Shown in pieces: positions 52,533 to 63,000 of a stretch of DNA of 64,000 nt. Made by a program: the position numbers and the translations under genes. This stretch comes from Deltaproteobacteria bacterium (GTDB taxonomy: Bacteria; Myxococcota; Kuafuiibacteriia; Kuafuiibacteriales; Kuafuiibacteriaceae): NCBI GenBank assembly GCA_016713425.1, contig JADJPE010000005.1, forward strand, positions 558,001 to 622,000, given 5' to 3'. The notes under the pieces are model-generated. The model made no database searches. It saw only the letters and a program-made list of their open reading frames with translations, and was not told the DNA's origin. Every line of letters begins with the position of its first letter. Positions within the stretch are counted from its first letter, which is position 1.

Positions 52533-53717
52533 CTAGAAGCGGGCGCCGAACACCATCGCACCGCCGCCGTCTGACATGGGAGCGAACCCGAGCGACATGT
52601 TCGAAAGTGCTTCGGGCACATCCCAGTGACGCGTGAGATAGGTGGTGAGCCCGAGGCCGACGACGGTTCCGACGAACGCGGAGCCAAAGAGCAAGCCGGA
52701 GTCCCCGGTATCGTTCTGAATCAGAACCGGGATGCCGAAACCCAACAGGCCTCCGACAATCCCACCAGCGTCGATCAAGAGCACGCGACCCCGGGTCATC
52801 GAGACGGCGTCGAGCGCGCCAAGCGTCGCCCCGGCCACGAGCCCCAGATCCGAGAACAGCATGAGCGTGCCCCAAAGAAGATCGTCATTCGCGTCGAAAT
52901 CGAATGCGCCGTGAACCAGGAGCGTCAGCACGCCCGACCACAACCCTAGACTCGTGGCCCGCGATACGTCGCCGCTCCGCGGATCGTAGTACGTGTTGAG
53001 TGCGAGACCTGCCCCCACCCCAGCAAGCTGCGAGAACAGCACGAGTCCGGGTGCCGCTCCCCCATCGAGACCGGCAAGATTTGCCATAGCGATGCCGTTG
53101 AAGATGCCCCAACCGGCCCCGGCGTTCAGCGTCTGCGTACGCCCCGGAGTGATGCCATCCTGGGTCCCGAGAATCGAGAGCGCAAGACCCCCGGCACCCC
53201 CGAGCGCAACGAGTCCAACGACGAGGCGCGCGTCTTCGCACGACACGCCGGCGCACAACAGCGCGCCGCCCGTGATCCCGAAGAGCGTCTGATAAACGGC
53301 GAGCTCGGCGCGCGCCAGGTCGGCAGGTTCTTCGCGGCCGAACGGGTCGTCAGGCATCGGGGACTCGACCGCTGTCGAAGTGGCTCGCGATGCCGGTGGC
53401 GTGGCTCGCGGCGCCTTGGCCGGCTTCGCGTCGAGCGTGGCGAGAATCTCGGTGGCGTACCTGGCCGCGGGGTGGTCGCCGTAGGTTTCGATCAACGTCC
53501 GCAACATTGCGTGACCCTTCAGCGTCTCGCCGCCGGCGATCGCCTTGAAGGCGTCGTGGTAACGTTCCCACGCGCCCTTAGAGCGCTTGGCGTCGAGCGC
53601 CTCGGAGATCGTCGCCGTCGGCACCGACGGCGGGGAACCAGGCGGTGTCTCGCTTTGGGCTCGCGCGGTGTTCCACATCAGAAGAGTCAAGACTGCCCCT
53701 ATAAATGGCTTCTGCAC
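52533..53717 (-). CDS. Secreted/membrane protein of unknown function, Gly-rich hydrophobic
   Basis: A 394-residue protein. The N-terminus MQKPFIGAVLTLLMWNTARA is a signal peptide. Residues ~30-110 form a short helical, TPR-like region (ERYHDAFKAIAGGETLKGHA MLRTLIETYGDHPAARYA), followed by a Pro/Ala linker. The rest is a long Gly/Ala/Leu-rich, weakly amphipathic part with about eight hydrophobic stretches (LVVGLVALGGAGGLALSIL, GLVLFSQLAGVGAGLALNTY, LLIDAGGIVGGLLGFGIPVL) ending GGGAMVFGARF. It could be a barrel-like or helical membrane protein; such genes are frequent and unnamed in Myxococcota. The C-terminal aromatic residue favours the outer membrane. Confidence 0.65.
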   Translation of the reverse strand: MQKPFIGAVLTLLMWNTARAQSETPPGSPPSVPTATISEALDAKRSKGAWERYHDAFKAIAGGETLKGHAMLRTLIETYGDHPAARYATEILATLDAKPAKAPRATPPASRATSTAVESPMPDDPFGREEPADLARAELAVYQTLFGITGGALLCAGVSCEDARLVVGLVALGGAGGLALSILGTQDGITPGRTQTLNAGAGWGIFNGIAMANLAGLDGGAAPGLVLFSQLAGVGAGLALNTYYDPRSGDVSRATSLGLWSGVLTLLVHGAFDFDANDDLLWGTLMLFSDLGLVAGATLGALDAVSMTRGRVLLIDAGGIVGGLLGFGIPVLIQNDTGDSGLLFGSAFVGTVVGLGLTTYLTRHWDVPEALSNMSLGFAPMSDGGGAMVFGARF

Positions 53718-54134
53718 CGCTCAACGCTCCGATGACTTGAACGGGCCAGCAAGGGGATTTGTCGATGTGACCGCGGTCGAGGGAGGACAAGAACCGATGC
53801 TGGCGTTCGATGCCAATCGGAACGATGTCGAAACGCGGAGCTGGGTCACCGCCCAGATGTGGCCCGTCTGATGATACGGCGACAACCCAAACGATGTCAT
53901 CGACTTTGCCCCGCTCGGTCCAAACCCCGCGCCCCTCTTGGCGCTGCTTGGGGTCTCAATCGCCATCGCGGTCTCGTCGCCATCGCGATCTCGTCGCCAT
54001 CGCGGTCTCGTCGCCATCGCGGTCTCGTCGTCACCGAGGTTCTTGTCGTCGTCGATCGCACAGGGCTCATCGATCTGGAACGTGAGTTGCTCGGAGGCGC
54101 GAGGCCAGGGCCAAGGCTGATGGCTGACGACAGC
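53718..54134. other. Intergenic region containing a tandem repeat
   Basis: About 400 bp between the Gly-rich membrane protein and the TetR remnant. It holds the 17-bp repeat listed separately and no gene that I can support. Confidence 0.4.
53961..54028 (+). repeat. Four 17-bp tandem repeats
   Basis: Units of CGCCATCGCGGTCTCGT; three are identical and one has a single change. They lie outside any supported gene; unlike the coding repeats, the unit is not a multiple of three. Confidence 0.9.
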
Positions 54135-54569
54135 CTAGCGATGAGCCTCGTCCAGCAGGACGCAAAGCACCATGCGTTCAAGATCCTGCAGCATGCGCTC
54201 AACATTCTGAATCGGCGTGTGCTCAAAGAGCATCGCCTGGAAGACGCCCATGACAGCGTGAATCAAGAGATATGCGGAGCGGTCCGGGTCGGGGATGTGC
54301 GTGAGCTCGGGCCGGCGAGCGATGAGCGTGGCGAATACGCGGGTGAGGCGCATCCGATGGGTCAGAATGTGACCGACGCGATCGAGCCGTGATGCGTGGA
54401 CCAGAAGGCGACGGAGGAATTCCGGCTGGCTGAAGATCATTCCGCTCATCGCATGGATAAGTCGATGGACGACCGCCTCGATCGGTTCGTCGCCATGTCG
54501 CTCAACGATCTCGATAAGCACGCGCTCTTTGGCTGCAAGGTCGCGCTCAATCGGTGCACTCGCCCTCAC
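54135..54569 (-). pseudogene. TetR-family regulator lacking its DNA-binding domain
   Basis: A 144-residue frame that looks like the ligand-binding half of a TetR repressor (ERVLIEIVERHGDEPIEAVV, SGMIFSQPEFLRRLLVHAS, HILTHRMRLTRVFATLIARR, DRSAYLLIHAVMGVFQAMLF). The ~50-residue N-terminal helix-turn-helix is absent: the similarity begins at once and the frame meets the start of the neighbouring beta-barrel gene on the other strand. With no DNA-binding part it cannot repress, so it is either a remnant or a stray ligand-binding domain. Confidence 0.6.
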
Positions 54570-55176
54570 TTCTAGGTCCGGCGCTTCGTCCGAGCCTATC
54601 GGCTATGCTGCGGACGAAACGCGGCTCGGGTTGTTTTCGGGCGGTTCGCTGCTCCCCGGCATCGAAGTCAGTGGCCGGTATGAACTCAGCGATCACCTCG
54701 GTCTCCTGGTTCACGGAAAATACTTCTGGGTCGCAGGCTACGCGGATGCCGGTCTGTATGTTTCGACGGGACGCTCCGCCGTGGAGCTCTCCGCGCATGT
54801 CGGGCCGCTCTTGGTTGGGGGGACGGTGCTCTTTGTTTCTGCGGTCGCCGTGGGCTTGAGTCCCGGGGCGGACCTGAGGCTTCGGTTGGGGGCGGTTCAA
54901 CTTGCTTTGGGTTGCGACGCTCCTTTCCTCTTTGCGGGCGCTTTCTCGGGAGTCGGTATCACGGGGTTTGGTCCGCCGGGCTCCAGCGCGCCCAAGCCTA
55001 TCGTAGGCGATACATTCGGAGGTTCGTCGGTCGCGCTCCATCCGCGGATGTGGATTGGGTTCTACGTCGCCGACGATCTCGGGATCTATGTCGCCGGCGA
55101 AGGACTTCTTAGCCGTGGAATAAGCGAAAGATGGTCGCCCATCGGAGGGCTCGCGGCCGTCGGCGTCATACTCTGA
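54529..55176 (+). CDS. Outer-membrane beta-barrel protein lacking a signal peptide (5' truncated)
   Basis: Up to 215 residues of clear barrel character (RLGLFSGGSLLPGIEVSGRY, SDHLGLLVHGKYFWVAGYAD, RSAVELSAHVGPLLVGGTVL, RMWIGFYVADDLGIYVAGEG) ending GGLAAVGVIL. There is no signal peptide: the first 30 residues are Ser/Arg-rich and overlap the TetR remnant on the opposite strand. The 5' end was probably lost in the same rearrangement that removed the TetR head. The frame is open, but without export the product could not reach the outer membrane. Confidence 0.5.
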   Translation: MAARSRSIGALALTSRSGASSEPIGYAADETRLGLFSGGSLLPGIEVSGRYELSDHLGLLVHGKYFWVAGYADAGLYVSTGRSAVELSAHVGPLLVGGTVLFVSAVAVGLSPGADLRLRLGAVQLALGCDAPFLFAGAFSGVGITGFGPPGSSAPKPIVGDTFGGSSVALHPRMWIGFYVADDLGIYVAGEGLLSRGISERWSPIGGLAAVGVIL

Positions 55177-55228
55177 CGACAGCGCCCTGGGGCGGGTGCC
55201 ATCGTCTGTCGTTGCCTGCACTCGCCGC

Positions 55229-55278
55229 CGTTGCCCGTATTCGCGGTCGTTGCCCGTATTCGCGGTCGTTGCCCGCAT
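55229..55278 (+). repeat. Tandem 19-bp repeats (two and a half units)
   Basis: Two identical units of CGTTGCCCGTATTCGCGGT followed by a partial third, just after the barrel gene in a non-coding stretch. Confidence 0.85.
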
Positions 55279-55431
55279 TTCGTTCAAGAGGGGATCGTGC
55301 TCGGACTCGTACTCGGACTCGATCCGAAACGGATGACCCTCGAGCTGTCCTTTATGGGAGGTGAGGCCATGGCTCATGCACTCTCCGATGCGGGCGTGGT
55401 ATTCCGGGCACGGCCCTTCACGAGATATCCA

Positions 55432-55503
55432 GATATCCTGGATATCCTGGATATCCCGGATGCCGTGGATGTCGTGGATGTCGTGGATATCCCGGATGTC
55501 GTG
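55432..55503 (+). repeat. Eight 9-bp tandem repeats
   Basis: Eight units alternating between GATATCCTG/GATATCCCG and GATGTCGTG/GATGCCGTG. They would encode Asp-Ile-Leu and Asp-Val-Val triplets in one frame, but I see no gene here, so they are treated as intergenic slippage repeats. Confidence 0.9.
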
Positions 55504-55938
55504 GATGGATGTAGTGTTCGATCAGCGTCGTCTTTCCGGTTTCTGCGTCGCGGCAGAGCTGTTCGCCCGTGAAACCGGTCGGTTTCGGATAGCGGTCGTC
55601 CCACCGAAGGCCGTTCTAGAAGACAGGCACGGCCATCTTGCTCGAAATAGAACCAACTGAGCCAAGAATCCATGACCGACCGGCGTATCGTCATCGAGCG
55701 ATTCGTCGGCTCAGTTGCGGTAGTGACCGATTGCCCTTTCAGATGCGGGGGGAGCGCTCGACCGATAAGTCCAGTTGTTCCGGTCACCACGGCCCGCATG
55801 CCCGGTTTCTATCGGTGCCCGCGGAGAGACAACTGGGACCGGCGAGCGCACTGCACTGGGTAACGACCGGCTGGGCACGTCGTACAGAGAGGCGTGGGTT
55901 CTACACAGATCGACGATGGTCACCGCCCTCCCATATGG

Positions 55939-56519
55939 ATGTCGTCGATGTCGTCGAGCGCCGTATTGAGGTCGGCATTAAGGTCAGCATTAAGGTCGGC
56001 ATTGCGGTCGAGGCGGGTACGAAGTCTCGCCACGGCCTTTGTTGCTTCAACCGGCGCGGTTCTGGCCAGTGCGTGCGACGCTTCGTTTCACGATCTTCGC
56101 CCGCATTCGTCGCTTTCCTCGGAGGTCGACGACGCGCGGCCGACGGCGCTCGCGGACGGCGACGGTGGGGTGAACGAGGCGACCGTGTTGCGACGGGGGA
56201 TCTTTCAGGGTCGCACGGGTCACCAAGGGGAAGGTCAAATCGAGATCAGACAGCACCAAGATGGCATGCTTCTTCTCGTCTTTGGCGACGACTTCGCCGC
56301 GAGTCCGGTGCCGGGTCCCGTAGTCGTCTTGTCCTACCGCGCCGACTTGGGGCTTCGGCTCGAACCCGAGCAGGGCGATGTGGATCTCGGGGCGCCGCGT
56401 GCACTCGCTGGAGCTCAAGCCTATGTCTTGCCAGAGGGCACGGACGATCGCGACTATGTTTGGATCTTCTGCAAACCGTTCGGCGTCGAGATCGCACGGG
56501 CCGAGTTGAAGGACGTGCC

Positions 56520-56523
<4 letters not shown>
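55939..56523 (+). CDS. Lipoprotein with DM13 domain
   Basis: A 194-residue lipoprotein from ATG 55939 (an in-frame ATG also lies at 55894). The n-region is lengthened by Ser-Ala-Leu-Arg repeats; the hydrophobic part ATAFVASTGAVLASAC ends at lipobox Cys46. The mature part is one DM13 domain: GIFQGRTGHQGEGQIEIRQH, MLLLVFGDDFAASPVPGPVV, VLSYRADLGL and the conserved Cys in YVWIFCKPFGVEIARAEL. DM13 domains have been proposed as small redox or electron-transfer modules on the basis of a nearly invariant Cys, which is present here. The stop overlaps the next gene as ATGA, so both are made together. Confidence 0.82.
55968..56003 (+). repeat. Three 12-bp tandem repeats in a signal-peptide region
   Basis: Units of GAGGTCGGCATT and AAGGTCGGCATT encode repeated Ser-Ala-Leu-Arg in the n-region of the DM13 lipoprotein signal. 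Confidence 0.85.
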
Positions 56524-57515
<992 letters not shown>

Positions 57516-57683
57516 ATGAGATCGACACCGCGCCACCGCGCCACCGCGCATCGCGTGGCGAAACGCTGACGATTCAGCGCGTCGCGGGAGACATCTCGAA
57601 TAATACGAGCATTCCAAGCATCCGCGTGTTCGAGGAAGAGCGCAAGCTGTGGGAGGTCTCGGGTTCCTCGCGGACCGCGATGC

Positions 57684-59765
57684 CTAACGACGGATGATGA
57701 TGAACTCGTCGATCTGATTCGGCCCATACAGCGTTGAGCGCTGCCAGTTTGTTCGGTCAAGCGTGAAGAGCACATTGCCTCCCGAGAACATGCCCTGAAG
57801 CGGAACCCGACCCAGCGCGACGAGGTCCGCCATGCCGTTGCCGTCGACGTCGGCAAGGGTGACGCTCTTCATCGGCTCGGCCGCGGCCGTGTGTGTCCAG
57901 CCCACAAGGTCCAGAGAGTAGAAGACGGACCCAGCGCCGTTGACGCCCGCCAAGTCGTCGCGGCCATCGCCGTTGAGGTCACCTGCCGCGAGTTGCACCA
58001 GGCCACCGGGGATGTTCGTCCAGTTCGTCAAGTTGGTGGTGTAGTAGATGCCTCCGGATGCGTTGATGCCGGCCAAGTCGTCGCGACCGTCTCCGTTGAA
58101 GTCACCGACCGCCAACTGCGCAAGGCCACCGGGGATGTTCGTCCAGTTCGTCAAGTTGGTGGTGTAGTAGATGCGTCCGGATGCGTTGATGCCCGCCAGG
58201 TCGTCACGTCCGTCTCCGTTGAAGTCACCGACCGCCAACTGCGCGAGGCCACCGGGGATGTTCGTCCAGTTCGTCAAGTTGGTGGTGTAGTAGATGCGTC
58301 CGGATGCGTTGATGCCCGCCAGGTCGTCACGTCCGTCTCCGTTGAAGTCGCCAGCGGCGAGGAGCCTGAGCGCGCCCGCGATCGGTTTCCAGCTCTTCGT
58401 GATTCCCGTCATGGAGTACGAAATGCGGTCCAACGGATCGACCCGCGCCACGTCGAGTCGACCGTCGCCGTTGAAGTCGCCGATGGCGGCGGAGACCGTA
58501 TCGCCCACTTCGTTCAGGCCGTGCCAGTCGAGGGCGCTCCCCTGAGGCAGGCCGGCAGAGACGATGGCTTGCGCGCGATTCCCGACCTGCGCAATGCCTG
58601 CGACAACGGGCGATAGCTGGGTTTCGCGGAGAGACAAGCTGCCGCCTTGTTGTTCACATCGGATCTCCCACCGACCGACGTACGGAAGCTTGAAGTCGAA
58701 ACCAAGGACATCGCTTGGCAGTGAAACCGGTGTTCCGGTTTCTGCGGTGAGCGTCGCTTCGAGCGTGGCTCGAACATCGGGACGACTCGTATTCATCGGA
58801 AACGATTTGTAGTAGGTCGGTCCTTCGTAAACGACGGCGCGAACATTGAGGTCGACCGAGGAGCCGTTCGTCGCTGCGCACCACCCGATGAATCGGTTGG
58901 CGCGGATCTCGTTCAAGGCGCCTCGGAGTCTGACGGCGGAGTCTGAGACCCCGACGACGTATTGCGCGACCCCAACATCCGAAGACCTCGCCGCGTAAAA
59001 GGTCGCGGACGTTCTCGAGCCTTGAGGGTTGCCACACCAAAGCGCGTAGTCGCGCGCTCGCCTGAGGCATCTCGCGTGGCTCGATCCGGCGTGGTCGTAG
59101 TTGTCATAGAACGTACCGACGGCCGTCGGATGGTTCGCGCAGGTGGTTTGGCGAATGACGCAGCCGCTCAAGCGATCTTCTCTGCGCTTCTCGAGCGTCC
59201 CGCCGTTGGCGTACAATGCGATCGTCTGGTCGTCTGGGCCGTTACCACACCAATGGGCGTAGTCTTCGGCCCTCTGTGCACAGCGGGCTGCGTTGGAACT
59301 CGAGCCGTCGTAGTTGTCGGCGAACGTCCCCGCATAGTTCGGATAGTTGGCGCATCGAGGCTGGCTGATGAGGCAACCATCGACGTAGTACGACCCTCTC
59401 TTCATACTGAGGACTCTTGACGTCGCAGGATCGTAGGTCTCGAACGTCGCCGATGTCGACTCGGCTGGCCAGTTGCCGCACCACACTGCGAAGTCCCGAG
59501 CTCGGCGGACGCACCGCTCCGCATCGCTTGCGGAACCATCGTAGTTGTCCGCGAATGTTCCTACGTAGGTTGGATAATTCCTGCAGGTTCTCTGGGAGAT
59601 GGTGCAGCGCGTTGAGGCGACCGTCGCGGCGCTATCCGTGGTGTCCTCGTTCTCTAGGTCTGTCGTTGGGAGGCAAGCGTTCAAGAGGCAAAACCCGATC
59701 GCGACCGTGCGAAGCGGAATCCACGATCGGGGGAAGGATGTATCGGATCGTTCGTTCTGAGCCAT
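57684..59765 (-). CDS. Lipoprotein with three Cys-rich repeats and FG-GAP/VCBS repeats
   Basis: 693 residues from ATG 59765 (the frame is open to 59939). The signal PLRTVAIGFCLLNAC gives lipobox Cys31. Three tandem ~65-residue units follow (about 50-250), each reading Cys-x-I-x-Q-x-x-Cys, then N(Y/H)PTYVGTF.DNYDGS, then RC.RRARDYA.WCGN. They share four spaced Cys and invariant DNYD and WCGN; I know no named domain for them. A beta-rich middle section (about 290-430) leads to FG-GAP repeats with calcium loops (DFNGDGRLD, DFNGDGRDDLAG, DLNGDGRDDLAG, DVDGNGMADL), several of them almost identical copies. It is probably a surface-exposed, calcium-stabilised binding protein. Confidence 0.82.
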   Translation of the reverse strand: MAQNERSDTSFPRSWIPLRTVAIGFCLLNACLPTTDLENEDTTDSAATVASTRCTISQRTCRNYPTYVGTFADNYDGSASDAERCVRRARDFAVWCGNWPAESTSATFETYDPATSRVLSMKRGSYYVDGCLISQPRCANYPNYAGTFADNYDGSSSNAARCAQRAEDYAHWCGNGPDDQTIALYANGGTLEKRREDRLSGCVIRQTTCANHPTAVGTFYDNYDHAGSSHARCLRRARDYALWCGNPQGSRTSATFYAARSSDVGVAQYVVGVSDSAVRLRGALNEIRANRFIGWCAATNGSSVDLNVRAVVYEGPTYYKSFPMNTSRPDVRATLEATLTAETGTPVSLPSDVLGFDFKLPYVGRWEIRCEQQGGSLSLRETQLSPVVAGIAQVGNRAQAIVSAGLPQGSALDWHGLNEVGDTVSAAIGDFNGDGRLDVARVDPLDRISYSMTGITKSWKPIAGALRLLAAGDFNGDGRDDLAGINASGRIYYTTNLTNWTNIPGGLAQLAVGDFNGDGRDDLAGINASGRIYYTTNLTNWTNIPGGLAQLAVGDFNGDGRDDLAGINASGGIYYTTNLTNWTNIPGGLVQLAAGDLNGDGRDDLAGVNGAGSVFYSLDLVGWTHTAAAEPMKSVTLADVDGNGMADLVALGRVPLQGMFSGGNVLFTLDRTNWQRSTLYGPNQIDEFIIIRR
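58001..58369 (-). repeat. Near-identical 123-bp tandem repeats inside the FG-GAP lipoprotein
   Basis: Three successive 123-bp units (starting at 58001, 58124 and 58247 on the plus strand), each encoding 41 residues of one FG-GAP blade (GDFNGDGRDDLAGINASG, IYYTTNLTNWTNIPGGL). They differ at only a few positions, so they arose recently; the unit keeps the frame. Confidence 0.88.
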
Positions 59766-60083
59766 TGCACGATATGAGCGCAAACGGCGCACCATGCGCC
59801 CAACGACCGCAAAACACACACATGCGCCCTGAGAGCGACGCTTCGCGCTCACTGGCGGGGACGTTCGTCTCGTCGGGCGACAGGCCAGGGCGGCGATATC
59901 AGGAGAGGCGGTCGGTTTGGCGCCCAAAGCGCGACGCACGCATCGAGCCTAGGGTCGCGAGTTGCGGACTGCTCGAGCGAAAAACATTCGATGCCTTCGA
60001 CTAGAACTTCCAGGCTGCGCTGGACAAGGCCGGGATCGTCGAGCTTGCGGGCCTAGACGGCAACATCTACTTTGATTTTCGCC
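59766..60083. other. Intergenic region between divergent genes
   Basis: About 320 bp between the FG-GAP lipoprotein (minus) and the Rhs lipoprotein (plus). It should hold both promoters. I see no gene; the upstream in-frame extension of the minus gene to 59939 lacks signal-peptide character. Confidence 0.4.
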
Positions 60084-63000
60084 ATGGGTTATCGACCAGC
60101 CACCAATCCCAGCCCTTCGCCGCCTCTTCGTAGACAACGCCGCACTCGATCATCTTGGCGCGTATCTTGGCGTGTAATCGAAGCTTTGGTGCTCGTTCTC
60201 GGGGTCTTTGCCGTTGTCGCTTGCGGTAGCGGATCGAAGACGCCACCCGGTGCGGATGGGCTTGACGCGTCGGCTGATGCCGGCGCCAGGGATGTTCTGG
60301 GTGCGTCTGACGGGACCGCCGCTGATGCAAGGCTCGTCGATGCGGCCGTATTCGATGGGGCCGTCGGTGATGCTTCGGCGCGTGACGGGAGCCCCGCGAA
60401 CGGGGCCGTCGAGTGGCCAGACGACAGTCAACCGCCGCCACCGCTCGACTCGAGCAAGCCCTACGACATCTATGATGCCACACGCTTCATCTATGAAGGC
60501 AACAACCCCATCCAAACGAATGTTGCCCCAGGCGCGATTCAACCGAGGACCGTTGCGGTCATTCGCGGCAAGGTTATCGATCGCTCGGGCGACGTCGTGG
60601 TCGGGGCGAAGGTCACCGTGCTTGACCATCCAGAGTACGGCGCAAGCAAAACCAAGCGCGATGGAATCTATGAAATTGCAGTCAATGGTGGCGGGTCGGT
60701 GACCCTCACGATTTCGCACCCCGCGTTCCTTGATGTGCAGCGGCAAGCGGCACCAGGCTGGAACGAATGGGCGATCGCTCCGGACATCGTCTTGACACCG
60801 CTGGACGAGAAGACAACGCCCGTGACGCTCTCGACGCTGGTCAGCCCCATCGTTGCGGAGGGCACGCGTCAAGAAGATGACCGTGGCGCTCGGACGGCGC
60901 GCGTGCTGTTCGAACCCGGGGTGGCGGCGTCTATGCGTCTTCCCGATGGCTCGGATGTCCCGCTCGACACGCTGACGATCCGGGCCACGGAGTATACCGT
61001 GGGCGAAGAAGGGCCAAGCGCGATGCCCGCGGAGCTTCCACCTTCATCGATGTACACGTATGCGGTTGAGCTCAGCGTCGACGAAGCCCGTGCGGCCGGC
61101 GCTGAACGGGTGGACTTCTCGCAGCCCGTACCGCTCTACCTCGATAACTTCTTAGGCGTTGCGGTAGGCGAGATCGTTCCGGTCGGCCTTTACGATACGA
61201 CCTGTGGTTGCTGGATCCCGTCCGATAACGGGCGGGTGATCGAGATTCTGAGCGTCGACGCCGACGGACGTGCAGTTCTTGACGTGGACGGGGAAGGGAT
61301 TGAGGCCACAGCCGAGCGACTTCTTGCGCTCGGCATCACCGATCATGAACTCCGTGCTCTCAGTACACAGTTCGAGGTTGGCGCGAGCTTTTGGCGCAGT
61401 CTCATCCCGCATTTTACGGCCGTCGACTACAACTTCGGCGGTGGTTGTGATGATCCGCCTTGTCCTTCTCCGCCGCCGCCTCCGCCTGGAGACGGGGGAG
61501 GCTGCCGAGTTCCGCCCTGTCCGCCGGATGACTGTCATGAAGGGGGATCGGACATCGGTTGTGCGCAGCAGACGCTTTCCGAACGCATCGACATCCCAGG
61601 CACACCTTACGCGTTGACCTACACGAGCGCGAACACTGAGGGCTACCTTCCGCCTTCGATCCCCATCGTTCTTACAGAGGAAACGGTCGACCCCAAAGTC
61701 CTGGGTGTGGAACTTCAGATCAATGTGCTCGGTCAGACGATCAAGCAGGTTCTACCCCCGACCCCAAACCAAAGTTATCGCTTTCAATGGAACGGACAGG
61801 ATGCTTGGGGACGGGAGGCTTACGGTCGAGTCCCGGTCCATATTCGCGTAGGCTATCGTGTTCGCGTAGGTTATGCCGCGGCAGACCGAGCAGCGCTTCG
61901 CTCCTTCCTGTACACGCGCTGGGATTTTAGCCTCGACCTCGACCGCAGTGCGGGGACGTTGGCGCTCGAGCGCAACTATACGGTCTGGCTCACGCGTTGG
62001 GATATGAGTCGCCTATCGCAGAGCGGCGCGATGGGGCTTTGGTCGCTCGACGTTCACCACGAGCTGTTTCCAAACGTCAGCGACGAGAATGCCCAGATGC
62101 TTCGGCGTGGCGACGGAACGACTCGAGTGACGGCGTTCAACCAGATTCGAGCCGCCGAAGCCGCGCTGAGCCGGGCCGAGGTGCTCGACGCCATCGCGGA
62201 CTCGGGCATCGACGAGATCTACACCCTGGGATGTTTCGTCGGGACGACGGGTCAGTACAGAATGCGTGAGAACATCGCGCCCGCGCCGGATGGTGGCTTC
62301 TTCTATTGGATGCCCACGGGTCAGCTCGCAACTTCCTACACGTGCTCCGAAAGCATCACCGCGCTCATTAGAAAGTCCGAAAGTGGGGAGGTTGAATATG
62401 TTGGCGGCGCTTCCGCGGCGACGTGCAGCCATCAGATTCCGATGGACGAGCTTCCCGACGAAGGTGTGGATGCGAAGGATGTTTGCATCTCGAAGGTTGC
62501 GGCTTCTCGCGTTGGGCCGGAAGGCTCGCTCTATTTTGGCACTTGGAACCCAAACCGAATCTATCGAGTGGATCCGAAAGGCCGAATCTTTCACATCGCG
62601 GGGACACTTTCGGGTGCGTACACCGGCGGCGGATGGGCGAAATCATCTGGACTTGGAAACTTGCTCCGGAACGTCGCCGTCGGGGAAGACTGCACAATCT
62701 ACATGGCCGACTACTGTTACGTGCTTCGAATTCTCAAGGACGGCGAAGTGCGGCCGATGTATGGCGTGCACCCGGACGCACCCGCGCGCAGCAACGAACC
62801 CGAGGGATGCCGAGAACAACCGCTCTACTTTCCGCAAGGCCCGTATTCCTCGGACCCACAGAGTCCAGGCCAACCGTGGAACATCGCGACACTCGCGGTG
62901 ACACGAGAGGGCGATGTCTTCGCGGAATCGAAGAGCGGTTTTCGCACCCAGAGCACCATCGATGTCATATCGCCGACCGGTTCTATTCGTCGGATCACTG

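Larger units (their letters stand above)
55177..55938. other. Repeat-rich stretch with a possible nucleoside-sugar epimerase remnant
   Basis: About 760 bp without a supported gene. Besides the two tandem repeats listed, the minus strand at 55799-55650 reads MRAVVTGTTGLIGRAL, the GxxGxxG start of an NAD-dependent epimerase (TIGR01777-like), and then loses all resemblance. This may be an eroded gene head or chance. Confidence 0.4.

Noticed and set aside
53961..54028. Tandem repeats considered as a CRISPR array
   Set aside because: Units are directly contiguous without spacers, and no cas genes are present.
54547..55377. 276-codon minus-strand open frame
   Set aside because: Antisense to the barrel gene; hydrophilic, Arg/Asp/Glu-rich and without motifs.
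55639..55799. Minus-strand MRAVVTGTTGLIGRAL considered as an epimerase gene
   Set aside because: Only the first ~16 residues fit a Rossmann start; the rest has no epimerase motifs, so it is noted only as a possible remnant.
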